This document shows, piece by piece, positions 57,350-64,000 of a stretch of DNA of 64,000 bases. The translations under genes and the position numbers were made by a program. Below the pieces are notes generated by a model that worked only from the letters and a program-made list of their open reading frames with translations, did not search any database and was not told the DNA's origin. The DNA is from Ohtaekwangia koreensis. GTDB lineage: Bacteria; Bacteroidota; Bacteroidia; Cytophagales; Cyclobacteriaceae. Position 1 is the first letter of the stretch; each line of letters starts with the position of its first letter. The stretch covers positions 2,275,630 through 2,339,629 of the forward strand of contig NZ_FUZU01000001.1 of the NCBI RefSeq assembly GCF_900167975.1, read 5' to 3'.

Positions 57350-58315
57350 TTAATCCAGCGGATGTTCTTGCTGACTTCCTACCTCGATTAGCTTTTGATA
57401 TTCTTTGTTGCTAAGATCGCGTTGGAAGAAATTAATCGGATGAACATGTTGCCCTTTGAAGAGAACTTCATAGTGAAGATGTGATGCAACCGAGTTCCCC
57501 GTGTTGCCCACGTAGCCGATCACCTGTCCGCGTTTTACCTGATCACCTTCTTTTACGGCAAAAGCCGAAAGGTGAGCGTAACGCGTTTCGAAGTTATAGT
57601 GGTGATTGATATATACTACATTTCCGTATGATCCCGAGAAATAAGCCATCGCTACCTTTCCATCTCCTGTTGCATATACAGGTGTTCCTTTCGGAGCAGC
57701 AAAATCAAGGCCGTTGTGCGCCATATATTTATGGAAGATGGGATGGAAGCGAGTTCCATAAGTCATGTGCAATTTCGAAAGTTCTTTATTACTGATCGGT
57801 TGAATAGCAGGACGCGAAGCCCAAGCCTCCAGTTTATCTTCGATCATATCTTTTAGCTTGTCGTACGATTGTACCTCTATATCTACCTGGTGCTTCAGCT
57901 TCTCCACCGATGTATAGTTCTGAAGTACCATTGGAAAATTCTGAAATGCTTCTGTATCAAGTTTTATGCTACCGCCGACACCAGCCTGACGTTCACTGGG
58001 CTGCAGGGGTTCAGCATCTAGAATTACTCTGTAATTGTTATCATCCTTTTCAATCAGTTGATGAAGCTCGGCATACGCCTTTTCAGTTCTGTCTTGCAGA
58101 AACTGCCATTCAACTTTCAGTGTGTGATTTTTTTGTTTGAGTATAATTTCATCGATCGATCCTACATATTGAGTATAGAAACTATAAGCAACTAATGCGA
58201 GCGATAATGATACACTAAAAAGAACCAGTGTTCTGATTCGAAGAGATTTTCCTTTTAAACGCCATGGTTCATAGCGCAGTGTGTCAGGATTATATTGATA
58301 CTTGATGCGTGCCAT
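57350..58315 (-). CDS. M23-family metallopeptidase with N-terminal TM and coiled coil (321 aa), second of a tandem pair
   Basis: Cytoplasmic start with a conserved opening (KYQYNPDTLRYEPW), one TM helix (LVLFSVSLSLALVAYSFYTQ), and a coiled-coil of about 70 residues (HTLKVEWQFLQDRTEKAYAE). The LytM domain has zinc ligands HNGLDFAAPKGTPVYATGDG and HLHYEVLFKGQHVHPINFF. The catalytic His residues are present, so peptidoglycan endopeptidase activity is likely. Overlaps the paralog's stop by 1 bp (TAATG). Both share the layout of Bacteroidota cell-elongation or division M23 proteins. Confidence 0.92.
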   Translation of the reverse strand: MARIKYQYNPDTLRYEPWRLKGKSLRIRTLVLFSVSLSLALVAYSFYTQYVGSIDEIILKQKNHTLKVEWQFLQDRTEKAYAELHQLIEKDDNNYRVILDAEPLQPSERQAGVGGSIKLDTEAFQNFPMVLQNYTSVEKLKHQVDIEVQSYDKLKDMIEDKLEAWASRPAIQPISNKELSKLHMTYGTRFHPIFHKYMAHNGLDFAAPKGTPVYATGDGKVAMAYFSGSYGNVVYINHHYNFETRYAHLSAFAVKEGDQVKRGQVIGYVGNTGNSVASHLHYEVLFKGQHVHPINFFQRDLSNKEYQKLIEVGSQQEHPLD

Positions 58316-59289
58316 TAATCGAGCGACTGGTTAGATTTCTTACTGCGTTCCAGTAGTTGATGATATTGCTTGCTGGTGATTCCTTCCATGAAATATAGCA
58401 CAGGGTCAACATGATCTCCATTGCTCATAACTTCATAGTGAAGATGGGGTGCAACGGACCCGCCACTGCTTCCCACGGTGCCAATCACCATTCCTTTTGT
58501 TATTTTCTGTCCGGCCTTTACTGAGATTTCTTCTAAGTGAGCATAGCGGGTAGACATTCCCTTGCCATGATCAATCACAATTGAGTTTCCATAACCCGCT
58601 TGCAGGTCGTTGTGATTTATACTGCTTACATGACCAGGTGCTGTAGCTCGTACTTCTGTTCCGCGTGCTGCTATAAAATCAACACCCGGATGTATATACA
58701 TTCCTTTATGAAATGGATTAACACGCTTACCAAAGCCGGATACGAGTTTATCGGATTCTATATTTGCAATAGGCAATACGGAAGGAAGTGACGCCAGATT
58801 GGTTACATCTTCTTTCTGTATATGCAGATGACTACGAATGCCTTCATTCGCATCGGTTGTTCTTTTTGATAATTCTTCAGAGCGATTTTTCAACATCTCC
58901 AGCATAGAACCGAAGTCAGAAGCATCGGCTAATAGAACTTTTTCTTTGGAGAGTGAAGCTTGTGCAGCAGACTCTGCAGGAGGAGCTGTACTAAAAAGTT
59001 TAGTATAAAGATTTTTTTCTTCAGCCTGGAGGCTGGCCAGCGTTTCTTCAATCTTGTTGAGATTTTCTTCCAGAATGGGTTTGTGCTCTTTTAGTATTTT
59101 GTTTTCGGCACGAAGTTGTTGTTCATAGTCCGTAGTAATAAAGCGGTTGTGAACAAAAACGATCCCTATAAATAGGAGTCCGGCCGTAAAGAGCACGCCC
59201 GCTGACGTAACTACCGTATCGCGCCACGTGATCCGCGCGCGCTCATACTGGCAACTTTTAGAATTATAGATGTACTTGATATCCTTCAT
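58315..59289 (-). CDS. M23-family metallopeptidase with N-terminal TM and coiled coil (324 aa), first of a tandem pair
   Basis: Paralog of the next gene: opening DIKYIYNSKSCQYERARITW, TM helix (VVTSAGVLFTAGLLFIGIVF), coiled coil (EQQLRAENKILKEHKPILEE), and LytM domain (IHPGVDFIAARGTEVRATAP; STRYAHLEEISVKAGQKITK; APHLHYEVMSNGDHVDPVLYF). Zinc ligands H, D and HLH are intact. It likely cuts peptide cross-links in the periplasm. The YN.....YE opening shared by both genes is a known mark of this Bacteroidota subgroup (recollection). The pair is divergent from alaS. Confidence 0.92.
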   Translation of the reverse strand: MKDIKYIYNSKSCQYERARITWRDTVVTSAGVLFTAGLLFIGIVFVHNRFITTDYEQQLRAENKILKEHKPILEENLNKIEETLASLQAEEKNLYTKLFSTAPPAESAAQASLSKEKVLLADASDFGSMLEMLKNRSEELSKRTTDANEGIRSHLHIQKEDVTNLASLPSVLPIANIESDKLVSGFGKRVNPFHKGMYIHPGVDFIAARGTEVRATAPGHVSSINHNDLQAGYGNSIVIDHGKGMSTRYAHLEEISVKAGQKITKGMVIGTVGSSGGSVAPHLHYEVMSNGDHVDPVLYFMEGITSKQYHQLLERSKKSNQSLD

Positions 59290-59376
59290 TAAGTCAGGGC
59301 TCAGGTTCTGTCAGTAAAAGATGTGTTCAGCCAGAAAAAAATATCTGATACCTGCTTAATCTCTGTCATCCGCTCT

Positions 59377-59384
59377 TAATTTTG
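59377..59384 (+). promoter_or_regulatory. TAnnTTTG -7 box for alaS
   Basis: TAATTTTG is the only consensus -7 box in the 209-bp gap. It lies 114 bp before ATG 59499 and would give a leader of about 110 nt that includes the hairpin at 59427-59478. Confidence 0.45.
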
Positions 59385-59426
59385 TGGCTTGCTTGTGATT
59401 TTTTGCGGGCTAATATAGTAAAAACC

Positions 59427-59478
59427 CTTTCCCTGCCAAACCCAAGTCCGGTGAACGGACGCTGAAGGCAGGTAAGGA
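59427..59478 (+). promoter_or_regulatory. Structured leader hairpin upstream of alaS
   Basis: The inner stem GTCCG (59446-59450) / CGGAC (59456-59460) has loop GTGAA. It is enclosed by CCTGCC (59432-59437) / GGCAGG (59467-59472) across an AAACCCAA/GCTGAA internal loop, and CCTT/AAGG can extend the base. No T run follows, so it is not a terminator. A cis-acting leader element is suggested. Confidence 0.45.
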
Positions 59479-59498
59479 AACATGCACTTAAACATTAT

Positions 59499-62102
59499 AT
59501 GGTAATGGATTCGGGTTCGATCAGACGTAAATTTTTAGAGTTTTTTGAGAAAAAAGGCCACACGATCGTGCCTTCGGCTCCTTTGGTGCTGAAGAACGAT
59601 CCTACGTTGCTCTTCACGAACTCAGGTATGGTACAGTTCAAAGATTACTTTTTAGGAAACGCCACACCGAAGTCGACACGGATAGCCGATACACAGAAAT
59701 GTCTCCGCGTAAGCGGTAAACACAATGACCTGGAAGAAGTAGGGATCGATACCTATCATCATACCATGTTCGAAATGTTAGGCAACTGGTCTTTTGGAGA
59801 TTACTTCAAGAAAGAAGCTATAGCATGGGCATGGGAATTATTGACGGAAGAGTATAAACTTCCAAAAGACAGACTATATGTAACCGTCTTCGAAGGCGAT
59901 GCAAAAGAGAATCTCCCGTTCGATCAGGATGCCTATAATTTCTGGAAGGAACATATAGCAGAAGATCGTATCCTTCGCGGAAATAAGAAAGATAACTTTT
60001 GGGAGATGGGAGAGATGGGGCCATGTGGTCCTTGCTCAGAGATACATGTAGACCTTCGTTCAGAAGAAGAAGTAAAAAAGATACCGGGTAAAGATGTTGT
60101 GAACATGAGTCACCCGCAGGTGATTGAGATCTGGAATAACGTGTTCATGGAATTCAACCGCAAGGCGGATGGCTCTCTTGAAAAACTCCCGGCACAACAC
60201 GTTGATACCGGTATGGGCTTCGAGCGTCTTTGCATGGCTATACAAAAGAAGACTTCGAATTATGATACGGATGTATTTACACCGTTGCTTGACTTCATTG
60301 GACAAGCTGCCGGTATAAAGTACAAAGCTGAAGAGAAGACAGATATAGCGATGCGTGTTATCGCCGATCACGTGCGTGCAGTTTCATTCGCTATAGCAGA
60401 CGGGCAATTACCTTCTAATACAGGAGCGGGGTATGTAATCAGACGTATACTTCGCAGAGCGGTTCGCTATGGATTTACATTTTTAAACTTCAAAGAGCCA
60501 TTCATCTATAAATTAGTACCGGTGCTAGGGAATCAGCTACGCGATGTATTTCCGGAGCTCGAGTCGCAGAAGGATTATGTTGGTAAAGTAATTTTCGAAG
60601 AAGAAGCATCTTTCCTTAGAACCCTGGAGAAAGGTTTGAAACGCATGGAAGGTTTATCATCCATTAGTGGTGAACAGGCTTTCGAATTATATGATACATA
60701 TGGTTTCCCGCTGGATCTTACTTCATTGATTGCCCGTGAACGTGGATTCACGGTAGATGAAGAAGGCTTCAAGGTTGAAATGGAGAAGCAGAAGTCGCGC
60801 TCGAAAGCTGCTGCTGCCAAAGAAACCGGTGACTGGGTTTTGATAGGAGAAGATGTGAAGTCAGAATTTATAGGCTACGACTTCCTGGAGTCAGAAATAA
60901 AGATCATCAAGTATCGCAAGGTTAAGCAAAAGAATAAAGAGCAGTTTCAATTGGTATTTGATCGCACACCTTTTTATGCGGAGAGTGGCGGACAGGTTGG
61001 TGATACCGGATATATAGAGAGTGCCAACGAAAAGATATATATACTCGATACGAAGAAAGAAAATGAACTCATCGTTCATTCGGCAGATAAACTTCCGGAG
61101 AACCTGACGTCATCTTTCAACGCGATCGTTGATAAGCACAAGCGCCAGTTGAGTATGGACAATCACTCTGCAACGCACTTGCTGCACGCAGCGTTGCGTT
61201 CGGTATTGGGCAAGCATGTAGAACAAAAGGGTTCGCTTGTAAATGATAAAGTTCTTCGCTTCGACTTCTCGCATTTCGCAGCCATGACGCCTGCAGAAAT
61301 TCAAAAAGTAGAAGACATCGTGAACGTAAAGATCCGTGAAGATATACATCTCGATGAAAAGCGAAATGTACCGATCGATCAGGCAAAAGCTCTTGGTGCG
61401 ATGGCTCTCTTCGGAGAAAAATATGGTGACTTTGTCCGCGTGATTACATTCGATCCGAAGTTCTCGGTAGAACTTTGTGGAGGAACTCACGTGAAGTCAA
61501 CCGGAAATATTGGTTTGTTTAAAATTGTATCCGAGAGTTCTGTGGCAGCTGGTGTTCGAAGAATAGAAGCGATCACGGCAGAGAACGCAGAGCAATTTGT
61601 ACGCACGGAAATTGCATTGCTCGATGAAGTTCGCGCATTGTTAAAGAATCCGAAAGATCTGGTGGCATCACTGAAAAGTTTGTCGGAAGAAAAACACGCA
61701 TTGGAGAAAAAGATCGAAGCCTTCAATCAGGAAAAAGCAAATCAGCTAAAAGATGAGCTTGCTCGTAAGGCATTGAAATCCAACGGATATAGTCTTATAC
61801 TTGAAAAAGTTTCTGTTCCCAGTGCCGATGCATTGAAGAACGTTGCGTACGCTTTGCGCAATCAGTTTGACGACCTGTTGCTGATACTTGCTGCCGATGT
61901 TGATAGCAAGCCGCAAGTAGCCGTAATGATTGGAGAGAAACTTGCTTCAACCAACGCGTATCATGCCGGAAACATGGTGAAAGAACTGGCCAAGGAAATT
62001 GATGGTGGAGGCGGAGGCCAACCCTTCTTTGCTACCGCTGGTGGCAAGAACCTGAATGGATTAGATGCTGTTATAGAAAAAGCACGTAAATTGATCCAGT
62101 AA
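59499..62102 (+). CDS. alaS: Alanine--tRNA ligase (867 aa)
   Basis: Full-length class II AlaRS. The N-terminus [20 protein letters not shown] and [18 protein letters not shown] are the catalytic core. Motif 2/3 text includes [34 protein letters not shown] and [20 protein letters not shown]. The editing domain has both zinc clusters: [16 protein letters not shown] near residue 555 and [15 protein letters not shown] near 660. The C-Ala domain ends the protein ([16 protein letters not shown]). ATG 59499 is used; ATG 59505 is an equally plausible start. Cytosolic. Preceded by a structured leader. Confidence 0.98.
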   Translation: MVMDSGSIRRKFLEFFEKKGHTIVPSAPLVLKNDPTLLFTNSGMVQFKDYFLGNATPKSTRIADTQKCLRVSGKHNDLEEVGIDTYHHTMFEMLGNWSFGDYFKKEAIAWAWELLTEEYKLPKDRLYVTVFEGDAKENLPFDQDAYNFWKEHIAEDRILRGNKKDNFWEMGEMGPCGPCSEIHVDLRSEEEVKKIPGKDVVNMSHPQVIEIWNNVFMEFNRKADGSLEKLPAQHVDTGMGFERLCMAIQKKTSNYDTDVFTPLLDFIGQAAGIKYKAEEKTDIAMRVIADHVRAVSFAIADGQLPSNTGAGYVIRRILRRAVRYGFTFLNFKEPFIYKLVPVLGNQLRDVFPELESQKDYVGKVIFEEEASFLRTLEKGLKRMEGLSSISGEQAFELYDTYGFPLDLTSLIARERGFTVDEEGFKVEMEKQKSRSKAAAAKETGDWVLIGEDVKSEFIGYDFLESEIKIIKYRKVKQKNKEQFQLVFDRTPFYAESGGQVGDTGYIESANEKIYILDTKKENELIVHSADKLPENLTSSFNAIVDKHKRQLSMDNHSATHLLHAALRSVLGKHVEQKGSLVNDKVLRFDFSHFAAMTPAEIQKVEDIVNVKIREDIHLDEKRNVPIDQAKALGAMALFGEKYGDFVRVITFDPKFSVELCGGTHVKSTGNIGLFKIVSESSVAAGVRRIEAITAENAEQFVRTEIALLDEVRALLKNPKDLVASLKSLSEEKHALEKKIEAFNQEKANQLKDELARKALKSNGYSLILEKVSVPSADALKNVAYALRNQFDDLLLILAADVDSKPQVAVMIGEKLASTNAYHAGNMVKELAKEIDGGGGGQPFFATAGGKNLNGLDAVIEKARKLIQ

Positions 62103-62224
62103 AATTGAAGTGGTTGAAGCGAATGGGATGATGATCCGCTATAGCGAGTCCATTCAAGCTTAACGAAGTATATATTAAGAGGAGTTAAACTAATTTGTCT
62201 GTAAGCCTAGCGCTTAGCAACTAT

Positions 62225-63682
62225 ATGAGTAAATCAAATCGTGATAAGTACACCTTGGTAATTGGTCTTGAAGTACACGCACAACTTCTTACCAAGAGTA
62301 AAATTTATAATACAGATTCTACTGAGTACGGAAGTTTACCAAATTCCAATGTAGGCGTGGTGACGCTCGCACATCCCGGCACACTTCCTAAACTGAACAA
62401 GAAGGTTGTAGAGTATGCGATCAAGATGGGTTTGGCGTGTCACTCAACGATATCACGTTTTAATATTTTCGATCGTAAGAATTACTTCTATCCCGATCTT
62501 CCAAAAGGATATCAAATCACGCAGGACAGAACTCCGATTTGCAAAACCGGTTATGTTACCATCAATACAAAAGAAGGTGAACGCGACATCCGGTTAAACC
62601 GAATTCATATTGAAGAAGATGCAGGCAAGTCAATGCACTTGGCGGCAGAAACGGATACACTAGTTGACTTCAACCGTGCAGGGGTACCGTTGATTGAAAT
62701 TGTATCGGAACCCGATATGCGTACTTCTGATGAAGCGTATGCATTTCTTACTGAGGTCCGGAAGCTTGTGCGTTACCTTGAAATATGCGATGGTAACATG
62801 GAGGAAGGTTCACTGCGTTGTGATGCCAACATCTCGGTAATGTTGAAGGGTGCATCCGAGTATGGAAAGAAAGTAGAAGTAAAAAACATGAACTCGATCC
62901 GCAACGTGCAGCGGGCAATCGAGCATGAATTCGATCGTCAGATTGAATGTATAGAGAACGGTATACCTATAATTTCTGAAACCAGAACGTTTGATGCCGG
63001 TGATGGCAAGACGTACGGTATGCGTACAAAAGAAGAACTTAACGACTATAGATATTTTCCTGATCCGGATTTAAGTCCGATGCATGTATCGGATAAGTGG
63101 CTTGAGGAAATTAAATCTTCCATGCCATCTCTTCCGCGTGAACTATACCAGAAGTATATATCAGAATATCAACTGTCGGAATATGATGCACAGGTGTTGA
63201 CAGATACGAAGGAAGTTGCGCTATATTTCGATGAAGTATGTAAGCTTACCAAAAACTATAAAGCTGCTTCGAACTGGGTAATGGGTCCGGTGAAATCATA
63301 TCTGAATGAACTGACACTTTCTGCAGATGAATTTCCGCTGTCACCCAAGATCATTGTAGAGATCATCACATTGATCGATCAGGGCAAGATAAACTTTGCT
63401 ACAGCTTCACAGCGTGTATTCCCGGAATTGTTAAAGAACCCCGGTAAATCTGCTTTGGAAGTAGCACAGCAACTCAACGTCATTCAGGATAGCAACCAGG
63501 ATTCTATTCTTCCTATAGTAGAAGAAGTGATCAAGGAGTTTCCGTTGAAAGTGGAAGAGTATAGAAATGGTAAGAAGGGCATCATCAGTATGTTTATGGG
63601 TGAAGTGATGAAGCGCAGTAAAGGGAAAGCCGATCCTAAAGTAGCCACCCAATTATTAACCAAGAAATTAGAAGAAGTATGA
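62225..63682 (+). CDS. gatB: Asp/Glu-tRNA amidotransferase subunit B
   Basis: ATG 62225 (SKSNRDKYTLVIGLEVHAQL) is preferred over TTG 62195. Signature segments: GLEVHAQLLTKSKIY, HPGTLPKLNKKVVEYAIKMG, NYFYPDLPKGYQITQ, EEDAGKSMH, FNRAGVPLIEIVSEPDM, EEGSLRCDANISVM, KNMNSIRNVQRAIEHE, DYRYFPDPDLSPM. The C-terminal YqeY/GatB domain is complete. GatCAB converts Glu-tRNAGln or Asp-tRNAAsn to the amide form; GatA and GatC lie elsewhere. It follows alaS by 122 bp, and the next ATG overlaps its stop. Confidence 0.97.
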   Translation: MSKSNRDKYTLVIGLEVHAQLLTKSKIYNTDSTEYGSLPNSNVGVVTLAHPGTLPKLNKKVVEYAIKMGLACHSTISRFNIFDRKNYFYPDLPKGYQITQDRTPICKTGYVTINTKEGERDIRLNRIHIEEDAGKSMHLAAETDTLVDFNRAGVPLIEIVSEPDMRTSDEAYAFLTEVRKLVRYLEICDGNMEEGSLRCDANISVMLKGASEYGKKVEVKNMNSIRNVQRAIEHEFDRQIECIENGIPIISETRTFDAGDGKTYGMRTKEELNDYRYFPDPDLSPMHVSDKWLEEIKSSMPSLPRELYQKYISEYQLSEYDAQVLTDTKEVALYFDEVCKLTKNYKAASNWVMGPVKSYLNELTLSADEFPLSPKIIVEIITLIDQGKINFATASQRVFPELLKNPGKSALEVAQQLNVIQDSNQDSILPIVEEVIKEFPLKVEEYRNGKKGIISMFMGEVMKRSKGKADPKVATQLLTKKLEEV

Positions 63683-64000
63683 TGAGAGAAGCTATAAGCT
63701 TGAAGCGTAAAGCTCAAAGCAACAGTATATGGAACAAGTTCAGAGCTTTCAGCTTCATGCTTTTAGCTTTAGGTTTTTCATGTTCTTCAACCAGCCGTGA
63801 GGAAGCAAAAGAAGATGCTGCCGGAAATGCATGGACCGTAACGGTGAGCGGTAAGATCGGTCATCCTCAAACCGAAGGACAGATCACAATTCAGGAAATT
63901 AAAAATGGTACACTCGGATGGCAGGATACCATTAAGGTAAAGAGTAACTATACATATTCTAAAACTGTAAAGATCTCCGAGCCCGGATATTATAAGATCA
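63679..64000 (+). CDS. N-terminal part of a lipoprotein, DUF4369-like (3' end outside window)
   Basis: The ATG at 63679 overlaps the gatB stop (ATGA) and the frame is open to the window end, about 107 residues. It reads REAISLKRKAQSNSIWNKFR, then a hydrophobic stretch ending at the lipobox LALGFSC, then WTVTVSGKIGHPQTEGQITI and LGWQDTIKVKSNYTYSKTVK. The TVSGKIxxP...GxI.I.EI pattern resembles the DUF4369 domains that precede thioredoxin-like domains in Bacteroidota lipoproteins, which would appear downstream if so. The first 30 codons overlap a long inverted repeat, so ATG 63757 is a possible shorter start. Confidence 0.7.
   Translation, partial: MMREAISLKRKAQSNSIWNKFRAFSFMLLALGFSCSSTSREEAKEDAAGNAWTVTVSGKIGHPQTEGQITIQEIKNGTLGWQDTIKVKSNYTYSKTVKISEPGYYKI
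63688..63770. repeat. AAGCT-rich 28-bp imperfect inverted repeat at the gatB/lipoprotein junction
   Basis: The left arm (63688-63715) and right arm (63743-63770) are inverted copies matching at about 23 of 28 positions, with a 27-bp spacer. Each arm is built from roughly 7-bp AAGCTnn units. AAGCTT-type repeats of this kind are common between genes in Bacteroidota genomes (recollection). Here the element lies within coding sequence. Confidence 0.65.

Noticed and set aside
62114-62156. Hairpin between alaS and gatB as a terminator
   Set aside because: GAATGG/CCATTC arms with an inner CGCTATAGCG exist, but there is no T run and the loop is long; too weak to call.

Overview
The window reads as chromosome of a Bacteroidota bacterium, most likely a soil or aquatic member of the Cytophagales. 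The evidence is moderate AT content, giant YD/Rhs-repeat proteins with SprB-type repeats, a type IX secretion (T9SS) plug lipoprotein, a T9SS C-terminal sorting domain, many short outer-membrane beta-barrels and lipoproteins, family types common in this phylum (DUF1080, DUF1501, DUF1800, DUF2911, KTSC, LVIVD, META) and several TAnnTTTG -7 promoter boxes. The genus is an inference. No rRNA, tRNA, IS element or CRISPR array was recognised.

Region 1 (1-21440, all plus strand) is the accessory and most interesting part. It holds the tail of a YD-repeat-like protein, a small exported protein and a 3628-residue YD/Rhs protein with a polymorphic-toxin-style C-terminal tip. An AT-rich overlapping membrane-protein gene (possible immunity) follows. 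Next come two large exported proteins built from three copies of a roughly 150-residue module alternating with SprB-like repeats, and between them a 53-codon relic of a third copy. One copy of the same module sits inside the giant Rhs protein. Then, apparently under its own promoter, come a MORN-repeat protein, a GspK-like membrane-anchored beta-helical protein, two prepilin-like proteins and a GspF/PilC platform protein. Together this looks like a Bacteroidota pseudopilus or T2SS/T4P-like machine next to the giant surface proteins it may serve.

Region 2 (21499-31947) has an FkbM methyltransferase, a small gene broken by several frameshifts, ychF, an orphan Cas6 convergent with the T9SS plug gene, and an ECF sigma operon. 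That operon contains an unusual protein joining a cytoplasmic anti-sigma-like end to an outer-membrane barrel through a long disordered linker. An ORF-free structured stretch (candidate small RNA) and a KTSC gene follow.

Region 3 (31953-46140) is mostly housekeeping and envelope genes: ABC-F ATPase, sugar dehydrogenase-like lipoprotein, C1 peptidase, lgt, META lipoprotein, a DUF2911/unknown/DUF1080 operon, a PhoX-like lipoprotein with a collagen-like spacer, a di-haem cytochrome-c peroxidase and dCMP deaminase. Two small Ala/Lys-rich genes follow (one only 25 codons), separated by a gene-poor gap. A six-gene minus-strand operon then runs DUF1800, DUF1501 (Tat plus T9SS signals), beta-barrel, lipoprotein, a divergent glyoxalase-fold protein and murB.

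Region 4 (52424-64000) contains an HMG-CoA-lyase-like enzyme, a TPR protein, dprA, merR and capA genes, an HPP membrane protein, two tandem M23 peptidases, alaS with a structured leader, gatB, and the start of a lipoprotein gene whose first codons lie in a dispersed-type inverted repeat.
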